A stretch of 8,232 nt of DNA from Bifidobacterium breve (GCA_943324025.2 CALPKA020000018.1:1-8232); one strand, 5' to 3'. Positions 1-6,230 are shown, counted from the stretch's first letter. The notes: generated from the letters alone by a model not told the origin. Numbers and translations: made by a program.

Positions 1-277
1 AGGTGTCGATATTAGAGACATCTTTTAAGGTGTGGGCAACAAACTCAACATTATTGAAAGCATTACGAGATCTTTGGTAGCTAACCTCATCTAGCGCTGA
101 TCCATCAACATAATCAAATACAACCTTGGGCACACGCTTCTTTGCAATCTTTGCTAGCTCTGCAATTGTTAAAGCTGAAGCAATTTTTGTTTTATTCCGC
201 CTAAGTGAAGGTAGTTTCCATTCAATTAATGAGACAAGGTATTTAAAATCTGGAAAGTGTCGCTTTGCTTTTATCAT
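1..277 (-). CDS. FMN-dependent alpha-hydroxy-acid oxidase/dehydrogenase (LldD/glycolate oxidase family), N-terminal part
   Basis: Only the first 92 codons are present; the gene runs off the left edge, so the FMN site and catalytic His/Arg are not visible. Translating the minus strand from the ATG at 277 gives MIKAKRHFPDFKYL..., then the family's N-terminal signature: TIAELAKIAKKRVPKVVFDY (about 37-56), followed by VDGSALDE and a segment ending TLKDVSNIDT. In this family that region (normally 'YxxGGAxDE' and 'L.dVs..dt') precedes the TIM barrel. The roughly 36-residue extension before it is usual for actinobacterial lactate dehydrogenase-like members. The known family reaction is FMN-linked oxidation of L-lactate, glycolate or similar 2-hydroxyacids to 2-oxoacids. 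The gene starts 8 bp after the stop of the preceding SDR, with no clear Shine-Dalgarno, so translation is probably coupled. The substrate is undetermined; lactate or glycolate produced by the neighbouring pathway is an inference. Confidence 0.85.
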   Translation of the reverse strand, partial: MIKAKRHFPDFKYLVSLIEWKLPSLRRNKTKIASALTIAELAKIAKKRVPKVVFDYVDGSALDEVSYQRSRNAFNNVEFVAHTLKDVSNIDT

Positions 278-285
278 TTTGCTAC

Positions 286-1044
286 TTATGCATAACGAGC
301 GTGGAGTGCACCATCGACCATTAGGTCAGCTCCAGTAACAAAGGATGCATCCTTTGAAAGCACAAACAAAACCACATTCGCAATCTCCTCAGGAGATCCA
401 AATCTGCCATTTGGTGATACAGATAATGCGTGTGCTTTTTCATCTGGGAAAGCTTCCATATAGCTTTTTAGTAAAGGTGTTGCAGTAGTTCCAGGCGAAA
501 CAGAGTTGATTCTAATTCCGTATTTACCTTCATCTAGCGCCAAGTTTCTACTCAAACCAACTATGCCGTGCTTTGCAGCAGAGTAAGGGAAGAAATTTGG
601 ACGAGATAGGCGGCCATGAATTGATGAGATGTTAACAATTGATCCGTATTTAGCTGCCCTCATACTAGGTAAACATAATTTAGCTAAATACCAACTTGAT
701 TTTAGATCTAAAGCAAAAAAATCATTCCACTCAGTATCTGCATACTCAACCGCATCTGCATATGAGTTTCTGCCTGCGTTTGAGACCGCAATTGTTACTG
801 GACCAAATTTGCTAACTAAGCTATCAAATCCAACCTTAAAGGTTTCAAACTTAGAGACATCTGCCTTTTGAAATTGAACCTGGTGTCCTTCTTTGGTTAA
901 TTTCTCAACCAGGGCATTTGATTTAACCTCATCAATATCAACAAAGGAAACCTTTGCACCCTCTTTAACTGCGCCAAGGACGATCGCCTCACCAATTCCT
1001 GCAGCACCACCTGTAATAAATAAATGTTCACCCTTTAATATCAT
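286..1044 (-). CDS. Short-chain dehydrogenase/reductase, probable sugar or sugar-acid dehydrogenase (SDR copy 1)
   Basis: This is a classical 252-residue SDR, a normal family length. The cofactor loop TGGAAGIG lies at 11-18, and an Asp at 36 at the end of beta-2 favours NAD over NADP. The 'NNAG' motif reads SNAG (88-91). Catalytic Ser141, Tyr154 and Lys158 have the standard S-x12-Y-x3-K spacing. The fourth tetrad residue, normally Asn, is Asp113 (context ALDLK). The C-terminus reads VDGALHARYA, where VDGG is usual. The ATG overlaps the stop of the upstream SDR (ATGA, 4 bp), with GAGG 5 nt before it. It is a paralogue of that neighbour, about half identical by eye, sharing SIVNI.SIHGR, FFPY.AAK and RNLALDEGKY. 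In a cluster with lactonase, kinase and aldolase it may oxidise an aldose C1 or a keto-deoxy acid; which reaction is unknown. The family call is firm, the substrate is not. Confidence 0.9.
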   Translation of the reverse strand: MILKGEHLFITGGAAGIGEAIVLGAVKEGAKVSFVDIDEVKSNALVEKLTKEGHQVQFQKADVSKFETFKVGFDSLVSKFGPVTIAVSNAGRNSYADAVEYADTEWNDFFALDLKSSWYLAKLCLPSMRAAKYGSIVNISSIHGRLSRPNFFPYSAAKHGIVGLSRNLALDEGKYGIRINSVSPGTTATPLLKSYMEAFPDEKAHALSVSPNGRFGSPEEIANVVLFVLSKDASFVTGADLMVDGALHARYA

Positions 1045-1799
1045 GCTGACCTCGCACTTAGTCCGCCATCAACAGACCAATCAGAACCACTTACATATGT
1101 TGCTTTGTCAGATAATAAGAAAGTAACAACCTTGGCAATTTCACTTGGCTTACCCATTCGCCCAAGTGGTTGAACTAGGTTTGCCTCATCTGCAGCATTT
1201 TTTTCATTGCCAATCCAATTGTTAATTCCATCGGTGACAACATATCCAGCAGAAACTGCATTTACGCGGATCTCATACTTTCCTTCATCTAAGGCTAAGT
1301 TTCTAGTTAAACCCAGTACAGCAGTTTTGGCAGCTCCATATGGAAAAAATCCTGGCAATGTGGCGCGGCCATGAATTGAACAGATATTTACAATTGATCC
1401 GCTCTTCACCTTACGCATTGCAGGCAGTGCTAATTTGGCGGTTAACCAGACAGGCTTCATATCAACTGCAAAAAACTCATCCCACTCTTTATCACTCATA
1501 AGAACAGGATCAGAGTGAATTGCCATTCCTGCGTTGTTCACAACTCCTGTTACATCACCAAATTTACTTACCGCCTTAGCAAAGGCATTTGATAATTGAT
1601 CAAAATCTGCAACATTTGCCTCAACAAATAAAACATTAAGACCTGCAGCTGATAATTCATTTGCTAACTTCTCACCAGCTGCTTTATTGATATCGATAAA
1701 ACTTACGCTTGCACCCTCTGCGCTTGCATCTCTAACAATGGCCTGCCCGATACCGGCAGCCCCGCCAGTTACAAAAATATGCTTGCCAGATAACTTCAT
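1041..1799 (-). CDS. Short-chain dehydrogenase/reductase, probable sugar or sugar-acid dehydrogenase (SDR copy 2)
   Basis: This is a classical SDR of 252 residues from the ATG at 1799. An in-frame TTG two codons earlier (1805) would give 254. The AAGG at 1812-1815 lies 12 nt from the ATG but 6 nt from the TTG, so the TTG remains possible. Numbered from the TTG, the cofactor loop TGGAAGIG is at 13-20, Asp38 suggests NAD, NNAG is at 90-93, and Ser143, Tyr156 and Lys160 form the catalytic set. The usual tetrad Asn is Asp115 (AVDMK), as in the paralogous gene that follows. The common 'PG' after beta-6 reads SAG. The C-terminus, VDGGLSARSA, closely mirrors the neighbour. The gene sits a few bases after the aldolase stop and overlaps the next SDR by 4 bp, so it is part of one transcript. 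Likely role: oxidation of an aldose to the lactone that the SMP-30 enzyme opens, or of a pathway intermediate (inference). Confidence 0.9.
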   Translation of the reverse strand: MKLSGKHIFVTGGAAGIGQAIVRDASAEGASVSFIDINKAAGEKLANELSAAGLNVLFVEANVADFDQLSNAFAKAVSKFGDVTGVVNNAGMAIHSDPVLMSDKEWDEFFAVDMKPVWLTAKLALPAMRKVKSGSIVNICSIHGRATLPGFFPYGAAKTAVLGLTRNLALDEGKYEIRVNAVSAGYVVTDGINNWIGNEKNAADEANLVQPLGRMGKPSEIAKVVTFLLSDKATYVSGSDWSVDGGLSARSA

Positions 1800-1808
1800 A
1801 ATCAAAAA

Positions 1809-2420
1809 TTACCTTACAGCCTGATTTATTGCACTTCGAAAAGCATTTACATTCTTTTCAACTAAGCCAATACCCTCTTTTGTGATTGGCCCACCTAGGC
1901 CGACCATGTCAGCACCTGCCTCAAACCACTTTGGAATTGATTCCAATGTTAGGCCACCTGTTGGGCACCAAAGATTATTTGGAAATGGGTCCCGCAAACT
2001 CTTTAGATAAGAAGGACCAAAGCTTGAGGCTGGGAATAATTTCAAAATATCAGCACCACTATCTAATGCAATTCCAACCTCACTAGGAGTCAATACACCT
2101 GGCATAGAGACTAACTTTAAGCGTTTAGTTGCACCGATTACATCCTCATTTGTGTCAGGTGAGACGATAAAGCTTGCGCCAACCTCTGCAACCTTTTTAA
2201 CATCTTTAACTGTTCTTACTGTGCCAGCACCAACTAATAACCCTTTGTTCTTAACTAATTTTTTAATTATCTTTAATGCACCCGGTGTAGTTAAGGTAAT
2301 TTCAATAACCTTTACCCCAGCATCAACGAGGGCTTGGGCTAGCGCATCACCTTCTTCTTGGGAGTTTGACCTAACTAAAGTCATCATTTTTTCAGATATC
2401 AACTTCTCTTTAGTCTTCAT
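1809..2420 (-). CDS. 2-keto-3-deoxy-6-phosphogluconate/phosphogalactonate-type aldolase
   Basis: A 203-residue class I aldolase of the KDPG/KHG family, full length compared with E. coli Eda (213) and DgoA (205). Visible are the catalytic Glu40 in VIEITLTTPG, GAGT at 64-67, the Schiff-base Lys127 in ILKLFPA, and the phosphate-binding TGG at 154-156 with GLGG near 174-177. The segment FPASSFGPSYLKSL resembles the KDPGal aldolase DgoA (FPSSAFGPQYIKAL) more than Eda. Eda's 'TLRT' reads TLTT here, so the Eda substrate-binding Arg is a Thr. The family reaction is reversible cleavage of a 2-keto-3-deoxy-6-phospho sugar acid to pyruvate and glyceraldehyde 3-phosphate; some relatives also cleave 4-hydroxy-2-oxoglutarate. 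The gene overlaps the kinase stop by 4 bp (ATGA) and has the strongest ribosome site in the cluster. Kinase followed by aldolase is the classical tail of Entner-Doudoroff-type routes, which supports a phosphorylated substrate. Confidence 0.9.
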   Translation of the reverse strand: MKTKEKLISEKMMTLVRSNSQEEGDALAQALVDAGVKVIEITLTTPGALKIIKKLVKNKGLLVGAGTVRTVKDVKKVAEVGASFIVSPDTNEDVIGATKRLKLVSMPGVLTPSEVGIALDSGADILKLFPASSFGPSYLKSLRDPFPNNLWCPTGGLTLESIPKWFEAGADMVGLGGPITKEGIGLVEKNVNAFRSAINQAVR

Positions 2421-3370
2421 GATCTCCCCCTAATACTTTGCGCAATATCTTTATCAATCACACCTGATACCCCTGTTGGAATTCCGGTCCAGTCCCCAAA
2501 CATACTTGCAACTAGCGCACCACAGATACTTCCCTGCTCAAGTGCTTGGTTTGGCTGCATTCCGCTTAACAATCCTGCAATTGTGCCGCCGGTAAAAGCA
2601 TCACCAGAGCCCACTGGATCAACTGTTACTACCTTTGGTGGTGTTAACTCTTGGTACTGACCATCAATACTAAATCTCATTACTTGATCACCCTTAGTCA
2701 TCACTGCAATTTTGCATCCCAAATCATTTGCTTGGACCAAAACTTTTTTTGCCTCCGTTGATCCAAATACAACCTGGTACTCATCCTCGCCACCAATTAA
2801 CAACTCAACATTTTTCGCAAGTGGTGAGAGCACCTTTCGTGCCTCATCCTCACTCCATAATTTTCTTCTTAGATTCAAATCAAAACTTGATTTAATCCCC
2901 AATGAAGCAGCTTTCTCAAGTACATGCTTTACAGCAGCTGCACCCGTTTGAGAGATTGCGCAGGTAATTCCAGTTGTATGAACCCACCTTGCCCCTGAGA
3001 TATATGAATCTAAAATATCTGCTGGCTCAATAGTTGATGCAGCAGAGCCTTTACGAAGGTAGCTAATTTCAACTGGTGCACTCTGTCCTGGGTTTCGAAC
3101 CATTGCTGCGCTAAATTGCGGAACTCTCTTAATTAGTGAGACATCTACACCCTCATCTTCAATATCTTTAATCATTGCAGAGCCAAGTTGGTCTGTGCCC
3201 ATTCTTGTGAAGTATTGAGATTTCAAACCTAATCTAGAAACTGCAACTGAAACATTTACCTCAGCCCCAGCAGTTACTCTTCGATAATCTTTAGCGGTAA
3301 GAACAGACTCGGTATCTGCAGTAATAAATACCGAAAGCGCCTCACCAAAAGTGAAAAGATCAGTGCTCAA
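2417..3370 (-). CDS. PfkB-family carbohydrate kinase, probable 2-keto-3-deoxy-gluconate/galactonate kinase
   Basis: A 317-residue ribokinase/PfkB protein. The first signature region GAEVNVSVAVSRLG is at 35-48. DLNLRRKLW at 164-172 is the 'D.N.R..LW' stretch typical of KDG kinases. The second signature DPVGSGDAFTGG (251-262) holds the catalytic-base Asp257 in the anion-hole motif GSGD. The reaction inferred from family and context is ATP-dependent phosphorylation of 2-keto-3-deoxygluconate or its galacto epimer, feeding the aldolase encoded next. The start is TTG at 3370. The in-frame codon just before it is the TAA of the lactonase, so no earlier start exists, and the next in-frame ATG would remove the conserved N-terminal strand. 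Only a weak GGTG precedes the TTG, so reinitiation after the lactonase stop is likely. The downstream end overlaps the aldolase start by 4 bp. Fructokinase or another sugar kinase is possible but less likely beside a KDPG-type aldolase. Confidence 0.88.
   Translation of the reverse strand: MSTDLFTFGEALSVFITADTESVLTAKDYRRVTAGAEVNVSVAVSRLGLKSQYFTRMGTDQLGSAMIKDIEDEGVDVSLIKRVPQFSAAMVRNPGQSAPVEISYLRKGSAASTIEPADILDSYISGARWVHTTGITCAISQTGAAAVKHVLEKAASLGIKSSFDLNLRRKLWSEDEARKVLSPLAKNVELLIGGEDEYQVVFGSTEAKKVLVQANDLGCKIAVMTKGDQVMRFSIDGQYQELTPPKVVTVDPVGSGDAFTGGTIAGLLSGMQPNQALEQGSICGALVASMFGDWTGIPTGVSGVIDKDIAQSIRGRS
2424..2431 (-). promoter_or_regulatory. Strong Shine-Dalgarno for the aldolase
   Basis: The minus strand reads AGGGGGAG followed by ATC and the aldolase ATG. 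It lies inside the last codons of the kinase gene (Arg-Gly-Arg-Ser) and is the longest purine-rich ribosome site in the window. It fixes the aldolase start at 2420 and suggests the aldolase is translated more strongly than its coupled neighbours. Confidence 0.7.
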
Positions 3371-4264
3371 TTAAGCACCAAACATATTAGTTTTTTTACC
3401 GACCACCCCAGGCTCGGCAATAAAAGTAAATCCAGTTTGTGGGTAATTAACAAGATCTGGCAGGTCTCCTAAATTTCCAACCGCTGAGGTAATAATTAAT
3501 TTATCTAGCTTCTCACCAGCAAAGCAGCAGGATGTAATATTTTGAACCGGCAACTTAATCTCGGCAATTTGTTTTCCAGTATTTCCATCAAATCCGCGCA
3601 CACAAGATCCAGCCCAAAATGCCACCCACAAATTATCTTGGGCATCTGAACACATTCCATCTGGATAGCCCATACCATCTTCAATCTTTATAAACTTTCG
3701 TCGATTTGATATCTCGCCCTTGTTGTAATCAAAGAGATCAACACTCATCGCTAAGGTGTCGATATAAAACATCTTTGTTAGGTCAACCGACCAATCCATA
3801 CCGTTAGATATTCCAACCTCACCAAACAAACGATCTAGCTTCTTACCATCAGCGCTTAAGCGATAAAAAGATCCCTCATTGCTTTGATTGGCGTATGCCA
3901 TTGTGCCAAGAAATAGATTTCCATCTGGTGAAACTTTGGCGTCATTCCAACGCAAAACATTTTTCTCTTTGTATCCATCTGCCATCTGGCGGGTTGGAAG
4001 TAAGTGAAGCGTGCCATCAAGATCTCGTAATACTGGACCATTTGCGGTTCCTAAAATATCTCCGCCCGCGCGTCTTGGAATTTGAAAACCAACATCTTCG
4101 GCAGTTTTATACTCACCAATCTTGCCTGTAATTAAATTCTTAGATCGAACAACTCGTCCATAAATATCTACCCAAGCAACATCATTATTTCCAGCACCTG
4201 ATGAGGTTGGCCCCTCACCTAGTTGATTAAGCCTTGAATCAAAAACTTCGACAGTTATCGCCAT
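3371..4264 (-). CDS. SMP-30/gluconolactonase (LRE) family sugar lactonase
   Basis: A 297-residue six-bladed beta-propeller protein of the SMP-30/regucalcin family, normal length. The expected divalent-metal ligands can be placed: Glu17 in LGEGP, Asn154 in ISNGMDW, and Asp202 in YPDGMCSDAQDNLWVA. RWNDAKVSPDGNLFLGT (105-121) is the conserved substrate-side 'ND...P.G..w.G' strand. There is no signal peptide, so it is cytoplasmic. The known role is hydrolysis of aldono-lactones (gluconolactone, galactonolactone, xylonolactone and similar) to the free acid, the step after a sugar 1-dehydrogenase. The ATG at 4264 is preceded by GAAGGGA 5 nt upstream, a good ribosome site, and it is the first gene after a 124-bp gap, so it may open its own transcript. 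Its TAA abuts the TTG of the kinase with no spacer and in the same frame. Confidence 0.88.
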   Translation of the reverse strand: MAITVEVFDSRLNQLGEGPTSSGAGNNDVAWVDIYGRVVRSKNLITGKIGEYKTAEDVGFQIPRRAGGDILGTANGPVLRDLDGTLHLLPTRQMADGYKEKNVLRWNDAKVSPDGNLFLGTMAYANQSNEGSFYRLSADGKKLDRLFGEVGISNGMDWSVDLTKMFYIDTLAMSVDLFDYNKGEISNRRKFIKIEDGMGYPDGMCSDAQDNLWVAFWAGSCVRGFDGNTGKQIAEIKLPVQNITSCCFAGEKLDKLIITSAVGNLGDLPDLVNYPQTGFTFIAEPGVVGKKTNMFGA

Positions 4265-4301
4265 CTTGATCCCTTCAGCTAGCTTGGTCTGATCTGGTAT
4301 T

Positions 4302-4329
4302 TATCTATCTCTCTAGCAGGTGCTAACAA
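4302..4329 (-). promoter_or_regulatory. Possible promoter for the lactonase-kinase-aldolase-SDR run
   Basis: On the minus strand, TTGTTA (complement of 4324-4329) is followed after 16 bp by TAGATA (complement of 4302-4307), about 38 bp before the lactonase ATG. Both hexamers keep four of six consensus positions. This is a by-eye match in A/T-rich DNA; the gap length and the good ribosome site of the next gene support it only weakly. Confidence 0.3.
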
Positions 4330-4340
4330 TAACACCGCCA

Positions 4341-4370
4341 CCGGAGATAAAGCAGGCCCGCTTATTTCGG
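4341..4370. repeat. Imperfect inverted repeat in the 124-bp intergenic gap
   Basis: CCG-GAG-ATAAAGC and GCTTAT-TT-CGG are complementary except for a small internal loop and one bulged A, around a central AGGCC. There is no T-run on either side, so it is not an intrinsic terminator for the hydroxyacid dehydrogenase gene that ends at 4389. It lies just upstream of the possible lactonase promoter, where an operator or an mRNA structure would be plausible. It could be chance. Confidence 0.3.
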
Positions 4371-4388
4371 TAAAAATGAGTTATGTAA

Positions 4389-5294
4389 TTAACTGCCAAT
4401 GGTAATTACGTTATTAAGCGGTTTTCCCTCCGCCAATAATTTCAACTGAGATTCGATTAAGGCTTTGGCCCGTTTTTCAAAAGCATTGGAGTTTCCACCA
4501 ACATGTGGTGAAATTAAAACTCCCTTTGCTCTCCACAATGGATGATCCTTTGGCAATGGTTCAGGATCTGTTACATCTAAAGCTGCGGTAATTCTTCCGG
4601 AGTTAAGCTCTTTGATAAGTGCTTCGGTATCAACAACTGGTCCACGAGCCATATTTACTAATAAAGAATCATCCTTCATTAGCGCAAGTCTTCTGGCATC
4701 AAAAAGATGTCTACTCTCTTTAGTTAATGGCAAAATTAAAATCACTACATCAAGAGTTGGTAGATGTGAATCAAGTTGAGTAATTGGATATGTGTTATCT
4801 CGTCCACTTTGCGTAAAGGGCACAATTTCAACGGTAAAACCTGAAAGCATTTTAGCGATTGTGCTGCCAATTGAGCCATAACCAACAATTCCGATTTTGC
4901 AATCATTTATTGATTTATGGTTTCGATTTACCCATTCACCTTGATCTTGATTTCTAACAAACTCAACAAAGCCGCGCAATGATGCGATAGTTAAACCAAC
5001 TGCTAACTCAGCGGTTGAATCATTATGGATTCCTCTTCCATTACACAATGTAATTCCAGGGCGTAGGTAATCAAGAGCATCGTCGTAGCCAGCATTTGGA
5101 ACCTGTAAGACCTGTAACTTAGGCATTTTCTTACTCAACTCAAGTGCTGGGTATCCGCCCATATATGTTGGAACATAAAATGTAACCTCTGATAAATCAC
5201 CAGTCTCAGCTGGTGTATTTATCGGTGATAGTTTTTTAAAATTATCTGGCACATTTAAATCATCCCATTGAGTCCAGACCACATGTTCGGACAT
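4389..5294 (-). CDS. D-isomer-specific 2-hydroxyacid dehydrogenase
   Basis: A 301-residue member of the D-2-hydroxyacid dehydrogenase family. The N-terminal catalytic domain carries VPNAGYDD (66-72). The nucleotide fold has GYGSIG at 138-143. The catalytic Arg217 (NMARGPVVD), Glu245 (DVTDPEPLP) and His264 (SPHVGGNS) are all present. Where NAD-specific relatives have Asp at the end of beta-2, this protein has Thr161 in FTQSGR, which suggests NADP. The family interconverts 2-oxo and D-2-hydroxy acids (glyoxylate, hydroxypyruvate, phosphoglycerate, 2-ketogluconate). The exact substrate cannot be assigned. It lacks the C-terminal regulatory domain of SerA, so a biosynthetic phosphoglycerate dehydrogenase is unlikely. 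The start codon shares one base with the stop of the upstream gene (TAATG), showing tight translational coupling. The pairing suggests it disposes of, or recycles, a 2-oxoacid or aldehyde-derived acid from the same pathway (inference). Confidence 0.87.
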   Translation of the reverse strand: MSEHVVWTQWDDLNVPDNFKKLSPINTPAETGDLSEVTFYVPTYMGGYPALELSKKMPKLQVLQVPNAGYDDALDYLRPGITLCNGRGIHNDSTAELAVGLTIASLRGFVEFVRNQDQGEWVNRNHKSINDCKIGIVGYGSIGSTIAKMLSGFTVEIVPFTQSGRDNTYPITQLDSHLPTLDVVILILPLTKESRHLFDARRLALMKDDSLLVNMARGPVVDTEALIKELNSGRITAALDVTDPEPLPKDHPLWRAKGVLISPHVGGNSNAFEKRAKALIESQLKLLAEGKPLNNVITIGS

Positions 5295-6160
5295 TATTTC
5301 ATCCGTTCATTTATATCTTCAGGAGTCAAACTAACCTTATTTATCAATGTGCCAATTTGATCAACTATAATCGTTACCTCATCTCCTGCCACTAATGAAA
5401 TATCAAGTGGTGGAACAATTCCAGTTCCAGTTGAAAGGATCACACCCACTGGAAAATGTTGGCACTTAAATAAGTATTCAATCAAATCATCAAATGATCT
5501 ATTTAAAGATTTAAGTGAGGTCTCAGCCTGCCAAACAATTGAGCCGCCTCTTTCAATCTTTGCATAAATATCTAACGCATTGTGGTCAATAATCTCCCAG
5601 ATGGGACGAATCATTGGGCCGAGTGCATTGGAGCCAAAGTAAATTTTTGCCTGTGAAAGATAAAGTGGATTCTCACCTTCGATATTACGTGAGGTCATAT
5701 CATTACAAATACTCATTCCAATTAACTCGCCAAATTTATTTATAACAATTGCCACCTCTGGCTCAGGTACTGAGGTAAGTGCATCCTCTCTAATTCCAAC
5801 CAAGCCAAGATGGCCAACAGTTCTGCGAGCGGTAGCTTTGAAAAACAGTTCAGGGCGATCTGCTTCGTAAACTAATTGGTAAACATCTGGAATTCCGCTC
5901 TCCTCTTTACGAGCATCTCGAGAGCGTTGGTAGGTAACTCCGGCTCCCCACACTTCAGTATCTGCGGCGACTGGTGCAACTAATTTACCTGTGACCTCTT
6001 TACTGCCTGCAGCATCAAAAGCTTTTCGAAACTCAGAGAGCCTAAGTGTTAGAGCATCAGATAATGAATCAATTTTTTCAATCTCAAAGTACTTGCCATT
6101 AATCTCTTTGACCAACTTGTATGGCTGATTTGCAGTTTGAATTACCGCTAAATGACTCAT
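5294..6160 (-). CDS. FAH-fold enzyme resembling 2-keto-3-deoxy-D-arabinonate dehydratase
   Basis: A 288-residue fumarylacetoacetate-hydrolase-fold protein. From about residue 69 it follows, as I recall it, the Sulfolobus 2-keto-3-deoxy-D-arabinonate dehydratase: EVWGAGVTY, then [43 protein letters not shown], and STGTGIVPP near 243-251. The metal ligands are Glu133, Glu135 and Asp154, with the same spacing (2, then 19) as E143/E145/D164 of that enzyme. That family member dehydrates 2-keto-3-deoxy-pentonates to 2,5-dioxopentanoate. FAH-fold relatives in L-rhamnose and L-fucose pathways instead hydrolyse 2,4-diketo-3-deoxy acids to pyruvate and L-lactate, so hydrolase activity is the main alternative. 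It is first in the minus-strand run, with no good Shine-Dalgarno before the ATG. The 2-hydroxyacid dehydrogenase follows with a 1-bp overlap. No semialdehyde dehydrogenase is in the window. Confidence 0.83.
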   Translation of the reverse strand: MSHLAVIQTANQPYKLVKEINGKYFEIEKIDSLSDALTLRLSEFRKAFDAAGSKEVTGKLVAPVAADTEVWGAGVTYQRSRDARKEESGIPDVYQLVYEADRPELFFKATARRTVGHLGLVGIREDALTSVPEPEVAIVINKFGELIGMSICNDMTSRNIEGENPLYLSQAKIYFGSNALGPMIRPIWEIIDHNALDIYAKIERGGSIVWQAETSLKSLNRSFDDLIEYLFKCQHFPVGVILSTGTGIVPPLDISLVAGDEVTIIVDQIGTLINKVSLTPEDINERMK

Positions 6161-6230
6161 GCGTAAAGAGTGATTTCTAAGGCAGAGACAATTTGCCTAA
6201 TTTTTATTATTAATTCGCCATTAAGGACCA

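Noticed and set aside
126..338. Plus-strand open frame of 70 codons
   Set aside because: It overlaps, antisense, the convincing oxidase N-terminus and the end of SDR copy 1, and has no family-like motifs.
286..1805. One SDR gene split by a frameshift
   Set aside because: Each copy has its own complete cofactor loop, catalytic Ser-Tyr-Lys and C-terminus; they are two full genes.
2152..2433. Plus-strand open frame of 93 codons
   Set aside because: It lies antisense within the aldolase gene, whose catalytic motifs are intact; its composition is that of a shadow frame.
3856..4131. Overlapping open frames on both strands inside the lactonase gene
   Set aside because: The lactonase frame carries all expected metal ligands and spans the region; the other frames show no motif or ribosome site.
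4389..5294. Phosphoglycerate dehydrogenase (SerA)
   Set aside because: The C-terminal regulatory domain is absent, the NAD-selecting Asp is missing, and the gene sits inside a sugar-acid cluster.
5294..6160. True fumarylacetoacetase of tyrosine breakdown
   Set aside because: It is too short (288 versus about 420 residues), lacks the tyrosine-pathway neighbours, and its motif blocks match the KdaD-type subgroup.
6178..6206. AGGCA...TGCCT stem followed by a T-rich stretch on the plus strand, like an intrinsic terminator
   Set aside because: The stem is only 5 bp with a 9-nt loop, and no plus-strand gene ends there; both flanking genes start around this region.
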